A stretch of DNA of 64,000 nucleotides from Cyclobacteriaceae bacterium (GCA_016787665.1 JAEUUC010000013.1:372001-436000), one strand, 5' to 3'. Shown: positions 16,674 through 25,092, counted from the stretch's first letter. Notes: a model not told the origin generated them from the sequence alone. Program-made: numbers and translations.

Positions 16674-18140
16674 GTGCACGTTGTCACGATCATTTTTCCA
16701 CACCAGCTCTTTGAACATCACCCGGCCCTGGCCAAAGGCCGGCCCGTGGTAATGCTGGAAGATGAACTCTTTTTTCTTCAATACCGGTTTCACCGCCAAA
16801 AGCTGCTGCTCCACCGGGCGTCCATGAAGTTCTACCAAACGCACCTGCAAGAAAGCGGATATGAAGTAACCTACCATGAAGCCCAGCCGGGATTGCTCAG
16901 GCAGTTGGTTCAGCAATGGCGCGAACAAGGTGTGCGTGAGTTGCACCTGGCCGACCCCGTAGACTACCTGCTGGAACGCAGGCTCAGGAACTACTGCCGC
17001 GAGCGTGGCCTTCAACTGATCATAACCGAGTCGCCCAACTTCATTTGCGACCGCCCCTATATTCAGGAGTACTTCAATAACCGCAAACGGTATTTCCTCA
17101 CGGACTTCTACATCGACCAGCGCAAGCGAACGGGCCTGCTCATGAACGGCAGCGAGCCGGCTGGCGGCCGCTGGACGTTTGACACGGAGAACCGGAAGAA
17201 ACTGCCCGCTGGTTTACCGCTGCCTCCGCTGCCGCCAACGGTGGATAACGTATACCTCCAGGAGGCCCGTACGTATGTGAACCAGCGTTTTGCCACCAAC
17301 CCCGGCAGCCTGGATTCATTCGTGTATCCGGTAACATTTGCGGAAGCCGAACGGCAACTGGGTGAGTTCTTGCAGCATCGCTTCCGGTGCTATGGCGACT
17401 ACCAGGATGCGCTCTCGCGCGATCAGTCCTTTCTTTTTCACTCGGTGCTTACACCCGCCTTAAACATCGGGTTGCTGAGTCCGGGCCAGGTGCTCGACCG
17501 GGCGATCCACGCTGCCGCAGAATATGATGTGCCGCTCAATGCCCTGGAAGGTTTCGTGCGGCAGATTTTGGGCTGGCGCGAATTTTTGCGTGCTGTGTAC
17601 GTGCGCGAAGGTGTGAAGCAGCGCACCACCAACTTCTGGACGTACAGCCGACCTCTTCCGGCTTCGTTCTGGAATGCCACCACCGGGGTGTGGCCCCTGG
17701 ATCAGGTGATTCAGTCGGTGCTCAACACGGGCTATGCCAATCACATCGAGCGGTTGATGGTGCTGGGCAACTTCATGTTGCTGGGCGGATTTGACCCGGA
17801 TGAGGTGTACCGCTGGTTCATGGAGTTGTTCATCGATGCCTATGACTGGGTGATGGTGCCCAACGTGTACGGCATGAGTCAGTATGCCGATGGCGGCCTT
17901 ATGGCTACGAAGCCCTACATTTCGGGATCGAACTACATTTTGAAAATGAGCGATTACCCGAAAGGGGACTGGTGTGCCACCTGGGATGCGCTCTATTGGG
18001 GTTTCATTCACGAACATCGCGCCATGTTCAGTAAAAATCCCCGCATGTCGATGATGGTGCGCCAGGTAGAAAAAATGGACGCGGCCCGTTTCAAATCCCT
18101 GATGAAGATCCGAACCGAATTCTTATCGACACTATCATGA
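16674..18140 (+). CDS. Cryptochrome/photolyase-related protein (FeS-BCP family, cluster ligands missing)
   Basis: A 488-residue flavoprotein of the photolyase-related/FeS-BCP (prokaryotic 6-4 photolyase) group. Signatures: N-terminal IIFPHQLF, GWREFLRAVY, the helix NTGYANHIERLMVLGNF, and NVYGMSQYADGGLMATKPYISGSNYILKMSDY. Classical members ligate a [4Fe-4S] cluster with four cysteines, three of them in SDYCxGC...ACPFN. Here that region reads SDYPKGDWCATWDALYW, so at most one is left. Expected role is light-driven repair of 6-4 photoproducts or light sensing. The start is a GTG at 16674, the only one that keeps the HVVTIIFPHQ strand. First gene of an operon with 4-bp overlaps. Confidence 0.88.
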   Translation: MHVVTIIFPHQLFEHHPALAKGRPVVMLEDELFFLQYRFHRQKLLLHRASMKFYQTHLQESGYEVTYHEAQPGLLRQLVQQWREQGVRELHLADPVDYLLERRLRNYCRERGLQLIITESPNFICDRPYIQEYFNNRKRYFLTDFYIDQRKRTGLLMNGSEPAGGRWTFDTENRKKLPAGLPLPPLPPTVDNVYLQEARTYVNQRFATNPGSLDSFVYPVTFAEAERQLGEFLQHRFRCYGDYQDALSRDQSFLFHSVLTPALNIGLLSPGQVLDRAIHAAAEYDVPLNALEGFVRQILGWREFLRAVYVREGVKQRTTNFWTYSRPLPASFWNATTGVWPLDQVIQSVLNTGYANHIERLMVLGNFMLLGGFDPDEVYRWFMELFIDAYDWVMVPNVYGMSQYADGGLMATKPYISGSNYILKMSDYPKGDWCATWDALYWGFIHEHRAMFSKNPRMSMMVRQVEKMDAARFKSLMKIRTEFLSTLS

Positions 18141-18619
18141 GCACGAAACAGAAACCCTGGAACCGGGTGGACCAACCGGTGTATAGCATCTCCAGCATGG
18201 CAGATGGTAAACCGAACATGAACATCTGCACGTATGCCGTGCCCGTGTCGCTCAAGCCCAAACAATTTATAGTGGCGGTGTATCACGGCACGCGAACGCT
18301 CACCAATGTCAGGGCCAACCCGGAGTTTTTGCTCCAATACCTGAGTCGCTCCCAGGCCAAGTGGGTGAATCTGCTGGGTAAAAAATCCGGAAACCGGATC
18401 GACAAAATGAAGCGACTGAACGATGAGCTGGCCGTTTACAACGGATTTTCCTATCTGAAAAAGAGTATGGCTTTTGTACACCTCCGGGTGCTCAGCTGGA
18501 TGCCGGCCGGTGATCATGACTGTGCCTTGTGCGAAGTGGTGGCCTATCAGAACCTGAACGAGTCGCCCCCGCTTACGCTTCGCGAGTTGAAGAAGAAGGG
18601 GATCATTTCGGTTAAATGA
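18137..18619 (+). CDS. Flavin reductase-like protein
   Basis: A 160-residue protein of the flavin reductase/FMN-binding split-barrel type. The N-terminal YSISSMADGKPNMNICTY is the usual FMN-binding beginning, followed by the PVSLKPKQFIVAVY strand and the NVRANPEFLLQYLS helix. Such proteins reduce or bind FMN/FAD using NAD(P)H. Next to two photolyase-type flavoproteins it may keep their flavin reduced. Its ATG overlaps the stop of the preceding photolyase by 4 bp, and its own stop overlaps the next start by 4 bp. Confidence 0.82.
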   Translation: MSTKQKPWNRVDQPVYSISSMADGKPNMNICTYAVPVSLKPKQFIVAVYHGTRTLTNVRANPEFLLQYLSRSQAKWVNLLGKKSGNRIDKMKRLNDELAVYNGFSYLKKSMAFVHLRVLSWMPAGDHDCALCEVVAYQNLNESPPLTLRELKKKGIISVK

Positions 18620-18888
18620 CGCTGCCCGCCAACGATATCGATCGGATTATTGAAATGGCGTGGGAGGACCGCACCCCGTTTGATGCGATTCAGGCGCAGT
18701 ATGGGCTTGCAGAAGCGGACGTCATCCGCCTGATGCGGCTGCAACTGAAGCCAACCAGTTTCCGCTTGTGGCGCAGGCGCGTGCAAGGAAGGGCCACCAA
18801 ACATAAAGCGCTGGGTACGCCCGGTACATCGCGTTTCAAGTCAACCCGGCAGCGGGCAATCACGGCCAACAAAATCAGTAAGCGATGA
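18616..18888 (+). CDS. Small TIGR03643-type helix-turn-helix-like protein
   Basis: A 90-residue basic protein. The N-terminal half (DIDRIIEMAWEDRTPFDAIQAQYGLAEADVIRLMR) looks like a helix-turn-helix. The second half holds LKPTSFRLWRRRVQGRATKHKAL, the conserved core of the small TIGR03643 family, which is commonly found beside cryptochrome/photolyase genes. It could bind DNA or act as a partner of the flavoproteins; the function is not established. It overlaps both neighbours by 4 bp (ATGA). Confidence 0.8.
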   Translation: MTLPANDIDRIIEMAWEDRTPFDAIQAQYGLAEADVIRLMRLQLKPTSFRLWRRRVQGRATKHKALGTPGTSRFKSTRQRAITANKISKR

Positions 18889-19976
18889 CGTTGCCCACGG
18901 ATTACACGGGGGTTTTGTCCCTGCTCGGGCGCGTGGATGTGCAGGCCTACGGCCGCACGCGCAATTACCTGGATGGCGCGGTATCGCGGTTGTCGCCCTA
19001 CCTGTCGCGCGGTGTGCTCACGTTGCCGCAGGTGCGCGATGCCGTGTTAAGCCGCCACTCGTTTGCCGATGCCTATCGGTTTATCTATGAGCTGGCGTGG
19101 CGCGAATACTTTCAGCGGATGTGGTGGGAGTGGGGCGACCGGATTTTTGAGGATTTTAAACAACCGCAGCATGCCGCTCATGCGGAATGCCTGCAGTCGG
19201 TTTTGGAGGGTTCCACCGGCATTGAGGTTCTGGATCGGGGTGTACAAGAGTTGTACGCTACCGGCTATCTGCATAACCACGTGCGCATGTACCTGGCGTC
19301 TGTCGTGTGCAACATCGGTCGGGCGCACTGGCGCGCATCAGCCCGGTGGATGTACTACCATTTGCTCGATGGCGATCTGGCCAGCAACATGCTGAGCTGG
19401 CAGTGGGTGGCCGGAACATTTTCGGCAAAAAAGTATTACTGCAACCAGGATAACATCAACCAATATTCCCGAACTTCTCAACACGGTACGTTTCTGGATT
19501 GTCCCTACGAAGTGTTGCCGCATCTACCCGTGCCCGATCAACTCAAGGCTACCGGCCAGCCGGAGTTAACGGCCGCACTACCGGCCAGCTCGGCCAGACT
19601 TGATCCGGCCAAGCCGCTGTTACTGTACAACAGCTATACCCTTGATCCGCTCTGGCGGAAGGATCTGGACGCCAACCGGGTATTGCTGCTTGAGCCCTCT
19701 CACTTTCAGCGATTCCCGGTGAGCGGCCGCGTGATGGATTTTGTGCTTGCACTTGCGAAGTGTGTTCCGGGCATTCAGGTGATGACGGCAGAAGTGGCCG
19801 ACATTCCCGATCTGGAAAAGTTTCCGGGGATTTTCTCCAAAGCGCATCCGGCCTTTGGCCACTATCCTGGTGTGAAGGATGAACCGGTGTGGATGTTTCC
19901 CGAAGCACGCCTGGGTAATTCGTTCACAGCGTTTTGGAAGTCGTGCGAAAAAGCCCTGAACTTGACCACGGTATGA
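18885..19976 (+). CDS. Photolyase FAD-binding-domain protein without antenna domain
   Basis: A 363-residue protein. The first 220 residues match the helical FAD-binding domain of DNA photolyases/cryptochromes: SPYLSRGVLTLPQVRD, FIYELAWREYFQRMWWEWGD, ATGYLHNHVRMYLASVVCNI and SWQWVAGTFSAKKYYCNQDNIN. The N-terminal alpha/beta antenna domain of ordinary photolyases is absent. A C-terminal region of about 120 residues (PLLLYNSYTLDPLW onward) resembles an alpha/beta fold, so the domain order may be swapped. Likely a light-dependent flavoprotein. Both ends overlap neighbours by 4 bp. Confidence 0.85.
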   Translation: MTLPTDYTGVLSLLGRVDVQAYGRTRNYLDGAVSRLSPYLSRGVLTLPQVRDAVLSRHSFADAYRFIYELAWREYFQRMWWEWGDRIFEDFKQPQHAAHAECLQSVLEGSTGIEVLDRGVQELYATGYLHNHVRMYLASVVCNIGRAHWRASARWMYYHLLDGDLASNMLSWQWVAGTFSAKKYYCNQDNINQYSRTSQHGTFLDCPYEVLPHLPVPDQLKATGQPELTAALPASSARLDPAKPLLLYNSYTLDPLWRKDLDANRVLLLEPSHFQRFPVSGRVMDFVLALAKCVPGIQVMTAEVADIPDLEKFPGIFSKAHPAFGHYPGVKDEPVWMFPEARLGNSFTAFWKSCEKALNLTTV

Positions 19977-21433
19977 GAGTATTGCTCACCGGTTCTACCG
20001 GCTACATTGGCCGCAGACTGCTTCCCGAACTGATTCGCTCGGGGCACGAAGTGATTTGCCTGGTGCGCGACCGGAGGCGGTTTGACTGGCAGGATTTTAC
20101 GGAAGATGATCTCCGGCACATCCGCGTGGTGGAGGGCGACCTTACGGATGCCGCCTCGTTGCAAAGCGTGCCGCGCGATATTGACGTAGCCTTCTACCTC
20201 GTGCATTCGATGAGTTCGTCTTACCCGAACTTTACGGAACTCGAAGCGCAATCCGCTCGTAACTTTTGTCACTACCTCAATGGCACCACAGCCCGGCAGG
20301 TGATTTACCTCAGCGGCATTGTGAACGACCTGGATTTAAGCGATCACTTGCTGTCGCGGCAGCAGGTTGAAGATATTTTACGGGCGGGCCGGGTGCCCAC
20401 CACCGTGTTGCGGGCCGCCATCATCATCGGTTCGGGCAGCGCCTCGTTTGAAATCATCCGCGATCTGGTGGAGAAGCTGCCCGTGATGGTGGCACCGAAG
20501 TGGCTGAAAACGCGTTGCCAGCCGATTGGCATCCGCAACGTGCTCGAATACCTGCAAGGGGTCATGCTCAAGCCCGGGGCATTTAACCAGGTTTTTGATA
20601 TTGGCGGAACCGACATCCTGACCTATCGCGACATGCTGCTGGGGTATGCCCGCGTGCGCGGATTGAAACGATGGATCATTACCGTGCCCGTGCTTACGCC
20701 TAAGTTGTCGTCACTCTGGCTGGTGTTGGTAACGTCTACCTCGTTTTCGTTGGCCCGCAGCCTGGTGAGCAGCATGAAAAATGAGGTGGTGTGCCGCGAC
20801 AATCGTATTCAGGAATTGGTGCCCATTCAATTGTTCAGTTACCAGGAAGCATTGCAATTGGCATTTGCCAAAATTGAACAGCGCGATGTGGTTTCCAGTT
20901 GGAAGGATGCCATTTCGCTGGCCACGATGGACAAAGGTTTTTTAGACCGTGTGGAAGTGCCCACGCACGGAGTGTTTACCGATAAGCGGATCGTGACGTT
21001 TACCCGTGCGATGGCGGAGGTGAAAGACAACATCTGGATGATTGGCGGTGAGCGGGGTTGGTACTACGGCAACTGGATGTGGCGGGTGCGCGGGCTGTTG
21101 GATAAGCTGGTGGGAGGCGTGGGGTTGCGCAGGGGCAGGCGCAGTGCCACCGATCTGAAACCGGGCGATGCGCTGGATTTCTGGCGCGTGCTGGTGGCCG
21201 ATAAGCCCAACGGGCGGTTGTTATTGTTGGCGGAGATGAAACTGCCGGGCGAGGCGTGGCTGGAGTTTCGCGTGCGCGAAGAAGAGGGCGTTCACAAGCT
21301 GTACCAAACCGCTACGTTCCGGCCGTTAGGGTTGTGGGGCCGTTTGTATTGGTATGCCGTGCTGCCGTTTCACGGGTTTATTTTCCCGAAGATGGCGAAG
21401 AGCATGGTGGAATACCGGGGGGAAGTTGGTTAG
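19973..21433 (+). CDS. SDR-type NAD(P)-binding protein with DUF2867 domain
   Basis: A 486-residue two-domain protein. Residues 1-300 are an atypical short-chain dehydrogenase/NmrA-like Rossmann domain with the cofactor loop TGSTGYIGRRL (about 5-15) and LVHSMSSSYPNF, like YbjT. Residues about 310-486 form a DUF2867/SRPBCC-like domain (GWYYGNWMWRVRGLLDKLVGG, PGDALDFWRVL). Start chosen at ATG 19973, overlapping the previous stop by 4 bp; an in-frame ATG 39 bp upstream lies inside the previous gene. Last gene of the photolyase operon. The combination is common in Bacteroidota light-response clusters, but the substrate is unknown. Confidence 0.85.
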   Translation: MRVLLTGSTGYIGRRLLPELIRSGHEVICLVRDRRRFDWQDFTEDDLRHIRVVEGDLTDAASLQSVPRDIDVAFYLVHSMSSSYPNFTELEAQSARNFCHYLNGTTARQVIYLSGIVNDLDLSDHLLSRQQVEDILRAGRVPTTVLRAAIIIGSGSASFEIIRDLVEKLPVMVAPKWLKTRCQPIGIRNVLEYLQGVMLKPGAFNQVFDIGGTDILTYRDMLLGYARVRGLKRWIITVPVLTPKLSSLWLVLVTSTSFSLARSLVSSMKNEVVCRDNRIQELVPIQLFSYQEALQLAFAKIEQRDVVSSWKDAISLATMDKGFLDRVEVPTHGVFTDKRIVTFTRAMAEVKDNIWMIGGERGWYYGNWMWRVRGLLDKLVGGVGLRRGRRSATDLKPGDALDFWRVLVADKPNGRLLLLAEMKLPGEAWLEFRVREEEGVHKLYQTATFRPLGLWGRLYWYAVLPFHGFIFPKMAKSMVEYRGEVG

Positions 21434-21481
21434 CCACCCGCACTGCATAAGCATTTTGTTAGCATGCGTTTGTTTTCGCGC

Positions 21482-21832
21482 TCAATGGTCGGAGCCTGTC
21501 CTCATCCAATCGTAAAATCTGATGATCATAGACCCAAAGAAGAATAGTAAAAACGTCCAGTTTATTTTTTGAATCGTTTTATTGTCCTTCTTAACGAGTC
21601 GTAACGTTACGATTGTTAGTCCAACGATGCTTAATAGTCCCAAGTAAACCCATGTGTCCAGATATTGCCATTCCCAATTCGTCTCATTGGTATTAAGATC
21701 GTGGACTCTTACATACGTTTCTTTCTCCGCGTAAAAATCCATGATGTCTATTGGTATAGCTACCAGAAACGTCAGTAGAAGGAATGTTGCTATTCCTGTC
21801 AGAACCGTCTCTATTCTTATCCTGTCCTCCAT
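21482..21832 (-). CDS. Small membrane protein, unknown
   Basis: A 116-residue protein with three predicted membrane helices (about 10-30, 60-80, 92-108) and a polar loop (FYAEKETYVRVHDLNTNETN) between the first two. No family recognised. It is the first gene of the second AT-rich accessory run, next to the end of the photolyase operon and convergent with it (48 bp between stops). A family-C repeat lies upstream of its start. Confidence 0.65.
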   Translation of the reverse strand: MEDRIRIETVLTGIATFLLLTFLVAIPIDIMDFYAEKETYVRVHDLNTNETNWEWQYLDTWVYLGLLSIVGLTIVTLRLVKKDNKTIQKINWTFLLFFFGSMIIRFYDWMRTGSDH

Positions 21833-21854
21833 CGTCCAAACAAATGCATGCTGA

Positions 21855-21988
21855 CGTTTTGTGTTTGTGATGCTGGCGCTTGCGAAGCCGCCAGTATCCG
21901 CGTGGGAAAACGTTGTTAAACAAATGTATAAATTATTTGGTCTTCCACCGCCAGTAGCACAAACACGCTGTTGTGCGCTGCTGCTGTG
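21855..21988. repeat. Family C repeat, copy C1
   Basis: Contains CGTTTTGTGTTTGTGATG, a hairpin TGGCGCTTGCGAAGCCGCCA, then TTTGGTCTTCCACC and AGCACAAACACGCTGTTGTGCGCT, itself an inverted repeat GCACAA / TTGTGC. It lies directly 3' of the minus-strand gene 21991-22407. A second copy is at 22493-22678. Confidence 0.6.
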
Positions 21989-21990
21989 AC

Positions 21991-22407
21991 CTATTCTTTT
22001 TTAGGTATCCGCTGAACGTTGAATTTTGGACTATAATAGTTAGGGTCGTCCAATAATATATTTAAAGTCCCTTTTCCTTTTTCAGCTGTCAATTTTACAG
22101 TTGCTGTCTTACCACTAGAAATTATCTTTACTTTATACTCTGAGTTACCATTAAGTCCATCATTGTCCCAAGAACAATTGGAACTCAAAACCAAATAGCT
22201 AACCCATTCTTCAGTCTTTTTGAGATTTGCATTTTTTGCGATAATCGTGTCTGCCTTGAAGTTAAAAATCAGTGGAAAGAACATTTCGAGTTTAGTATCA
22301 GGGTCAGTAAATGCAATGGTTCCCCATTCTTTAGTTTTATCACATTGTCCAAAAGTTAGTTTGCTGGTAAGTCCGAAGAAAATTGTAATTAATGTTAAAG
22401 TCCTCAT
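21991..22407 (-). CDS. Secreted protein of unknown function
   Basis: A 138-residue protein with signal peptide MRTLTLITIFFGLTSKLTFGQ. The body is beta-rich with two cysteines (C24 in QCDKTKE and one in SNCSWDND) that could pair in the periplasm. No family recognised. AT-rich single-gene unit bounded by C1 on its 3' side and C2 on its 5' side. Confidence 0.7.
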   Translation of the reverse strand: MRTLTLITIFFGLTSKLTFGQCDKTKEWGTIAFTDPDTKLEMFFPLIFNFKADTIIAKNANLKKTEEWVSYLVLSSNCSWDNDGLNGNSEYKVKIISSGKTATVKLTAEKGKGTLNILLDDPNYYSPKFNVQRIPKKE

Positions 22408-22492
22408 TTATTTTTTGTCAGTGTTAGTCCGCTTAATTCTATTTTATTCTGTTCTAAATTGTCTGTCGTTTTTTCTTGAGCAGTTGCCCACA

Positions 22493-22678
22493 TCGTTTGT
22501 GTTTGCGATGTGGCCGGGTGGCGAAGCTGCGGGTTGCCTGCCCGCCCGAAGCGTTTTGCGTAGGCGGGTCCCGCTGCCTGCCCCGCGCTTCGCGGGGAAA
22601 CCAAATGTTGGTCTTTTAAAAATACTAAAATTTACCTGGTCGCCCTGCCATAGCTCAAATATGTTGTTGTGGCTGTGT
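22493..22678. repeat. Family C repeat, copy C2
   Basis: Shares CGTTTGTGTTTGCGATG, GGCGAAGCTGC, a TTGGTCTTTTAAA segment and ATGTTGTTGTGGCTGTG with C1. It carries in addition a GC-rich insertion of nested hairpins (GCCCGCC...GGCGGGT and CCCCGCGCTTCGCGGGG). It lies 3' of the minus-strand gene 22692-22952. No gene is seen in this 284-bp gap. Confidence 0.55.
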
Positions 22679-22691
22679 CAGATGGCGCTCG

Positions 22692-22952
22692 TCAACCATT
22701 TAGTCCAATGCCGCTTTCATAAAAAGCCCCTTTATTTTTCTCCCTTTGTTCTTTTGTCATTGTCTCCAATTTTGGTTTTGATTTTGTCCAAAAGCCTATG
22801 ATTAGAAATGGTTCAAGGAACGGAACTAACCAAATGAGCCGTTTATGTAGTCCGCGTCTTTCTGGATTTATATAGTCCGATTTGTTAATGCGGACCGTCA
22901 CGAAGATGTTTAGTAAAACATAAACTGTCCCGATGGCGAATAGTATTTTCAA
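22692..22952 (-). CDS. Small two-helix membrane protein
   Basis: An 86-residue protein with an N-terminal hydrophobic segment (MKILFAIGTVYVLLNIFVTV), a basic loop (PERRGLHKRL) and a second hydrophobic segment (IWLVPFLEPFLIIGFW), ending in a lysine-rich tail. No family recognised. AT-rich and placed between a family-C and a family-B repeat, which is why I accept it as a real cassette gene rather than chance. Confidence 0.55.
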   Translation of the reverse strand: MKILFAIGTVYVLLNIFVTVRINKSDYINPERRGLHKRLIWLVPFLEPFLIIGFWTKSKPKLETMTKEQREKNKGAFYESGIGLNG

Positions 22953-23000
22953 TTCTTTGTTTTTACGTTTTTTTCATTGTCCCGCGGCATTACGGCCAAC

Positions 23001-23097
23001 GATTTGGTATATGCTACTTGTGGCATATACCAATCTTCAAATATAAGCACGTTTCTACCGCGGCTCAACGGGCAGAGGTTTCGGTTGTCCTCGTTAG
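23001..23097. repeat. Family B repeat, copy B1
   Basis: Opens with a perfect 11-bp inverted repeat, TTGGTATATGC (23004-23014) / GCATATACCAA (23023-23033). It continues TCTTCAAATATAAGCACG, TTTCTACCGCGGCTCAACGG, GCAGAGGTTTCGG and ends TCCTCGTTAG. The stop codon of the minus-strand cupin gene (23094-23096) lies inside the closing motif. This is the best-preserved palindromic part among the four B copies. Confidence 0.8.
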
Positions 23098-23450
23098 AAT
23101 TGCTCTTCAATTGATTTGCTGATAGCGGATTTTACCTTGCCGGTATGTTCGGTCGTTTTTGGTTCAATCAGCATAATCAGGCATTCCGCAGTTGAGGAAA
23201 CCCGGTGGTTGGTTCCTTTCTTCACAACAAACAGGTCGCCCTTTTTCATGGTAAATTCCGGTTGATTTTCGATTTCCATCAACAGTTGCCCGTCCACGAT
23301 ATAGAATAACTCGTCTTCATGCTCATGGTTATGCCAGGGCACTTCTTGCCCTTTTATTTTTGCCAGTTTGATATAATGGTCATTTACTTCGCCTATAATC
23401 TTTGGTGAGAAATAGTGTTTTACACTTAAAAACGCATCGTTTACGTTCAT
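23094..23450 (-). CDS. Cupin-domain protein
   Basis: A 118-residue single-domain cupin. The metal-binding motif 1 is WHNHEHEDELFYIVDGQLLME (residues about 39-59, ligands His/His/Glu). Motif 2 has KKGDLFVVKKGTNHRV with the fourth ligand histidine. Small stand-alone cupins can be isomerases, dioxygenases or sensors; the role is not specified. It overlaps the upstream CPBP protease gene by 4 bp, so the two form a unit, divergent from an HxlR-type regulator. Confidence 0.85.
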   Translation of the reverse strand: MNVNDAFLSVKHYFSPKIIGEVNDHYIKLAKIKGQEVPWHNHEHEDELFYIVDGQLLMEIENQPEFTMKKGDLFVVKKGTNHRVSSTAECLIMLIEPKTTEHTGKVKSAISKSIEEQF

Positions 23451-24304
23451 CTTTTAAAGAGCTTACGTTTCACAATTTTACCTTCTCTTTTTGCAAGATA
23501 ATAAAATGCTATTCCGATCGATAGCAAAAGAGATAATGTGATAATGGAGTTTTCGATTCCAAAAACACCCCCTGTCAATAATTCAGGACCGTTGAACCTG
23601 GATTGAATGATACTGCCCATATCATTCACCCCGGAGAGATTTGAGCCATAAAACGGCTGAGAAAAGTTCCAACCTAAATGGAAGAAAAAGGGTAGCCAAA
23701 TCCTTTTCGTATAGATGAACATCATTGCCCCCGTAAACCCCCAAATCAAGTATAAAATAAGACTGACAAAGTTGGTGTTGGGATTATAAATGTGCAGTTG
23801 CAGTTCTACTAACATGGCAATGACAAGGGTTACATGAGTACCTAACCAATTTTCACAGATACGAACGATTAGCCCTCTATGAAACAGGTCTTCAACGATG
23901 GCCGCAAACACCAATACGGTGAAAAACTCAATTGGGTAGTGAGCGGTTGTGATACTCATCGCTTGATAATACCCCAGCAAGTATAGAGTGAAGATCGATA
24001 ATGAAATGGAAAAAATGCCAATGAAAAGTCCACCAAACATTTCTTTATGTAAATGATGTAAGGATAGTTCTGTGATTTTTCGTTTATCATAAAGACGAAA
24101 CAAACCGTAATAGGCAGCTAGTAAAACGATAAAGGAAATGCAATGAATGATGGGGTTGGCAATACGTTTGTCCTGAATGATGCTATAAAACAATGGCTTT
24201 AATGCAAAGTTTTGAATGACTACGAATAGAGAAAAGGGAACGACAATGCCCACAATAATTTTGGTAATTGGAAAAAACAGTACTCTTTGGAATGATGCAT
24301 TCAT
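23447..24304 (-). CDS. CPBP-family intramembrane metalloprotease
   Basis: A 285-residue membrane protein with about eight helices. The CPBP (Abi/Rce1-like) motif 1 appears as AAIVEDLFHRGLIVR, a variant of EExxxR with the first glutamate and the arginine kept. Motif 2 lies in IWLPFFFHLGWNFSQP (FxxxHxxxN), which supplies the metal-ligand histidine and asparagine. Start chosen at ATG 24304 (MNASFQRVLFF), because the 39 upstream in-frame residues overlap the regulator promoter region. It shares a 4-bp overlap with the cupin gene. Family members process prenylated proteins or peptides or give bacteriocin self-immunity. Confidence 0.85.
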   Translation of the reverse strand: MNASFQRVLFFPITKIIVGIVVPFSLFVVIQNFALKPLFYSIIQDKRIANPIIHCISFIVLLAAYYGLFRLYDKRKITELSLHHLHKEMFGGLFIGIFSISLSIFTLYLLGYYQAMSITTAHYPIEFFTVLVFAAIVEDLFHRGLIVRICENWLGTHVTLVIAMLVELQLHIYNPNTNFVSLILYLIWGFTGAMMFIYTKRIWLPFFFHLGWNFSQPFYGSNLSGVNDMGSIIQSRFNGPELLTGGVFGIENSIITLSLLLSIGIAFYYLAKREGKIVKRKLFKR

Positions 24305-24397
24305 AAGTTTTAATTTTTGTCGGCTTAATTCAGAAGTTGGTGATCGTATTGCACAGAATCTCCAGCGTTTAAAGTTCTCGTAAATTGAAATACATAA

Positions 24398-24405
24398 TAT
24401 CTTTG
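24398..24405 (+). promoter_or_regulatory. -7 box for the HxlR-type regulator
   Basis: TATCTTTG is an exact TAnnTTTG match in the divergent intergenic region, 82 bp before the regulator ATG. It would start a leader that contains both dyads described next, so the regulator could control itself. Confidence 0.5.
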
Positions 24406-24411
24406 TCACAA

Positions 24412-24466
24412 GTACATACAAGAATGTACCCTACATACCAGAACTATACTATTGTTGATAGTCAAC
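24412..24466. promoter_or_regulatory. Two dyads, possible HxlR operator
   Basis: The divergent intergenic region holds GTACAT-N6-ATGTAC (24412-24429) and GTTGA-TAG-TCAAC (24454-24466). HxlR regulators bind inverted repeats near their own gene and the divergent target. These are the only clear palindromes here, so they are candidate operators for the regulator and the CPBP-cupin unit. Confidence 0.45.
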
Positions 24467-24486
24467 ACGTTAAAAATCTCCAGGAT

Positions 24487-24810
24487 ATGAAAAAGAAATC
24501 AAGTAAAGCCCATTGTGCGGTGGATTACGCCTTTCAGCGAATCGGAGGAAAGTATAAAGGAAGAATTTTGTGGGTCTTGAAAGATGGCTTTTTACGTTAT
24601 GGCGAGCTGAAAAGGGCTGTGGTTGGGATAACACCCAAAATGCTTACGCAGACCCTGAAAGAGCTGGAAAGTGACGAGCTGATTTCACGAAAAGTATATC
24701 TGGAGGTTCCACCACGAGTGGAGTACGCACTGACGCCTACCGGGAAGGAGTTGATTCCGGTGATTAAGCAAATGCGCGCCTGGGGTGAAAGGCAAATGTC
24801 TTTAAAGTGA
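24487..24810 (+). CDS. HxlR-family winged-helix transcriptional regulator
   Basis: A 107-residue MarR/HxlR-type winged-helix protein. The conserved N-terminal cysteine (C10 in KAHCAVDYAFQRIGGKYK), recognition region LKRAVVGITPKMLTQTLKELESDELI, and wing VYLEVPPRVEYALTPTGKEL are all present. Such regulators sense reactive electrophiles or oxidants through the cysteine. The ATG at 24487 is preferred to an extended in-frame start at 24385 that would begin upstream of the promoter. Only plus-strand gene of this accessory run; divergent from the CPBP-cupin pair that it probably controls. Confidence 0.88.
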   Translation: MKKKSSKAHCAVDYAFQRIGGKYKGRILWVLKDGFLRYGELKRAVVGITPKMLTQTLKELESDELISRKVYLEVPPRVEYALTPTGKELIPVIKQMRAWGERQMSLK

Positions 24811-24925
24811 ACGGACTTAGAATCTCAGGTGCATCGTTAATCTAACTACTTGATGCGAAGCCACTGCATCGCCAATGTTCTTGCCTGGGGTGTTTTGGAT
24901 TGGCTATTTTGCTTGCTTTGGTGTT

Positions 24926-25010
24926 GCGGTTGTATATGCACGTTTCTACCTCGGCTCAACGGGTAGAGGCTCGTGTTTTTCTCGTCAGGTCGGAAGACCT
25001 GACGGCATAT
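24926..25010. repeat. Family B repeat, copy B2
   Basis: Diverged 5' palindrome (GGTTGTATATGCACG) followed by the conserved TTTCTACCTCGGCTCAACGG, GTAGAGGC, TCTCG and the perfect hairpin TCAGGTC-GGAA-GACCTGA, then CGGCATA. The last hairpin matches the one at 5068-5091. It lies 3' of the minus-strand gene 25093-25515. No gene is seen between the HxlR stop and that gene. Confidence 0.75.
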
Positions 25011-25092
25011 CAAGTGTGGCAAGGAAATTTGCCCATGTTCGAAGCACGTCAGCCCGCATAACGCGTAACGGAGGTTAGCGTGTCGTTGTCTT

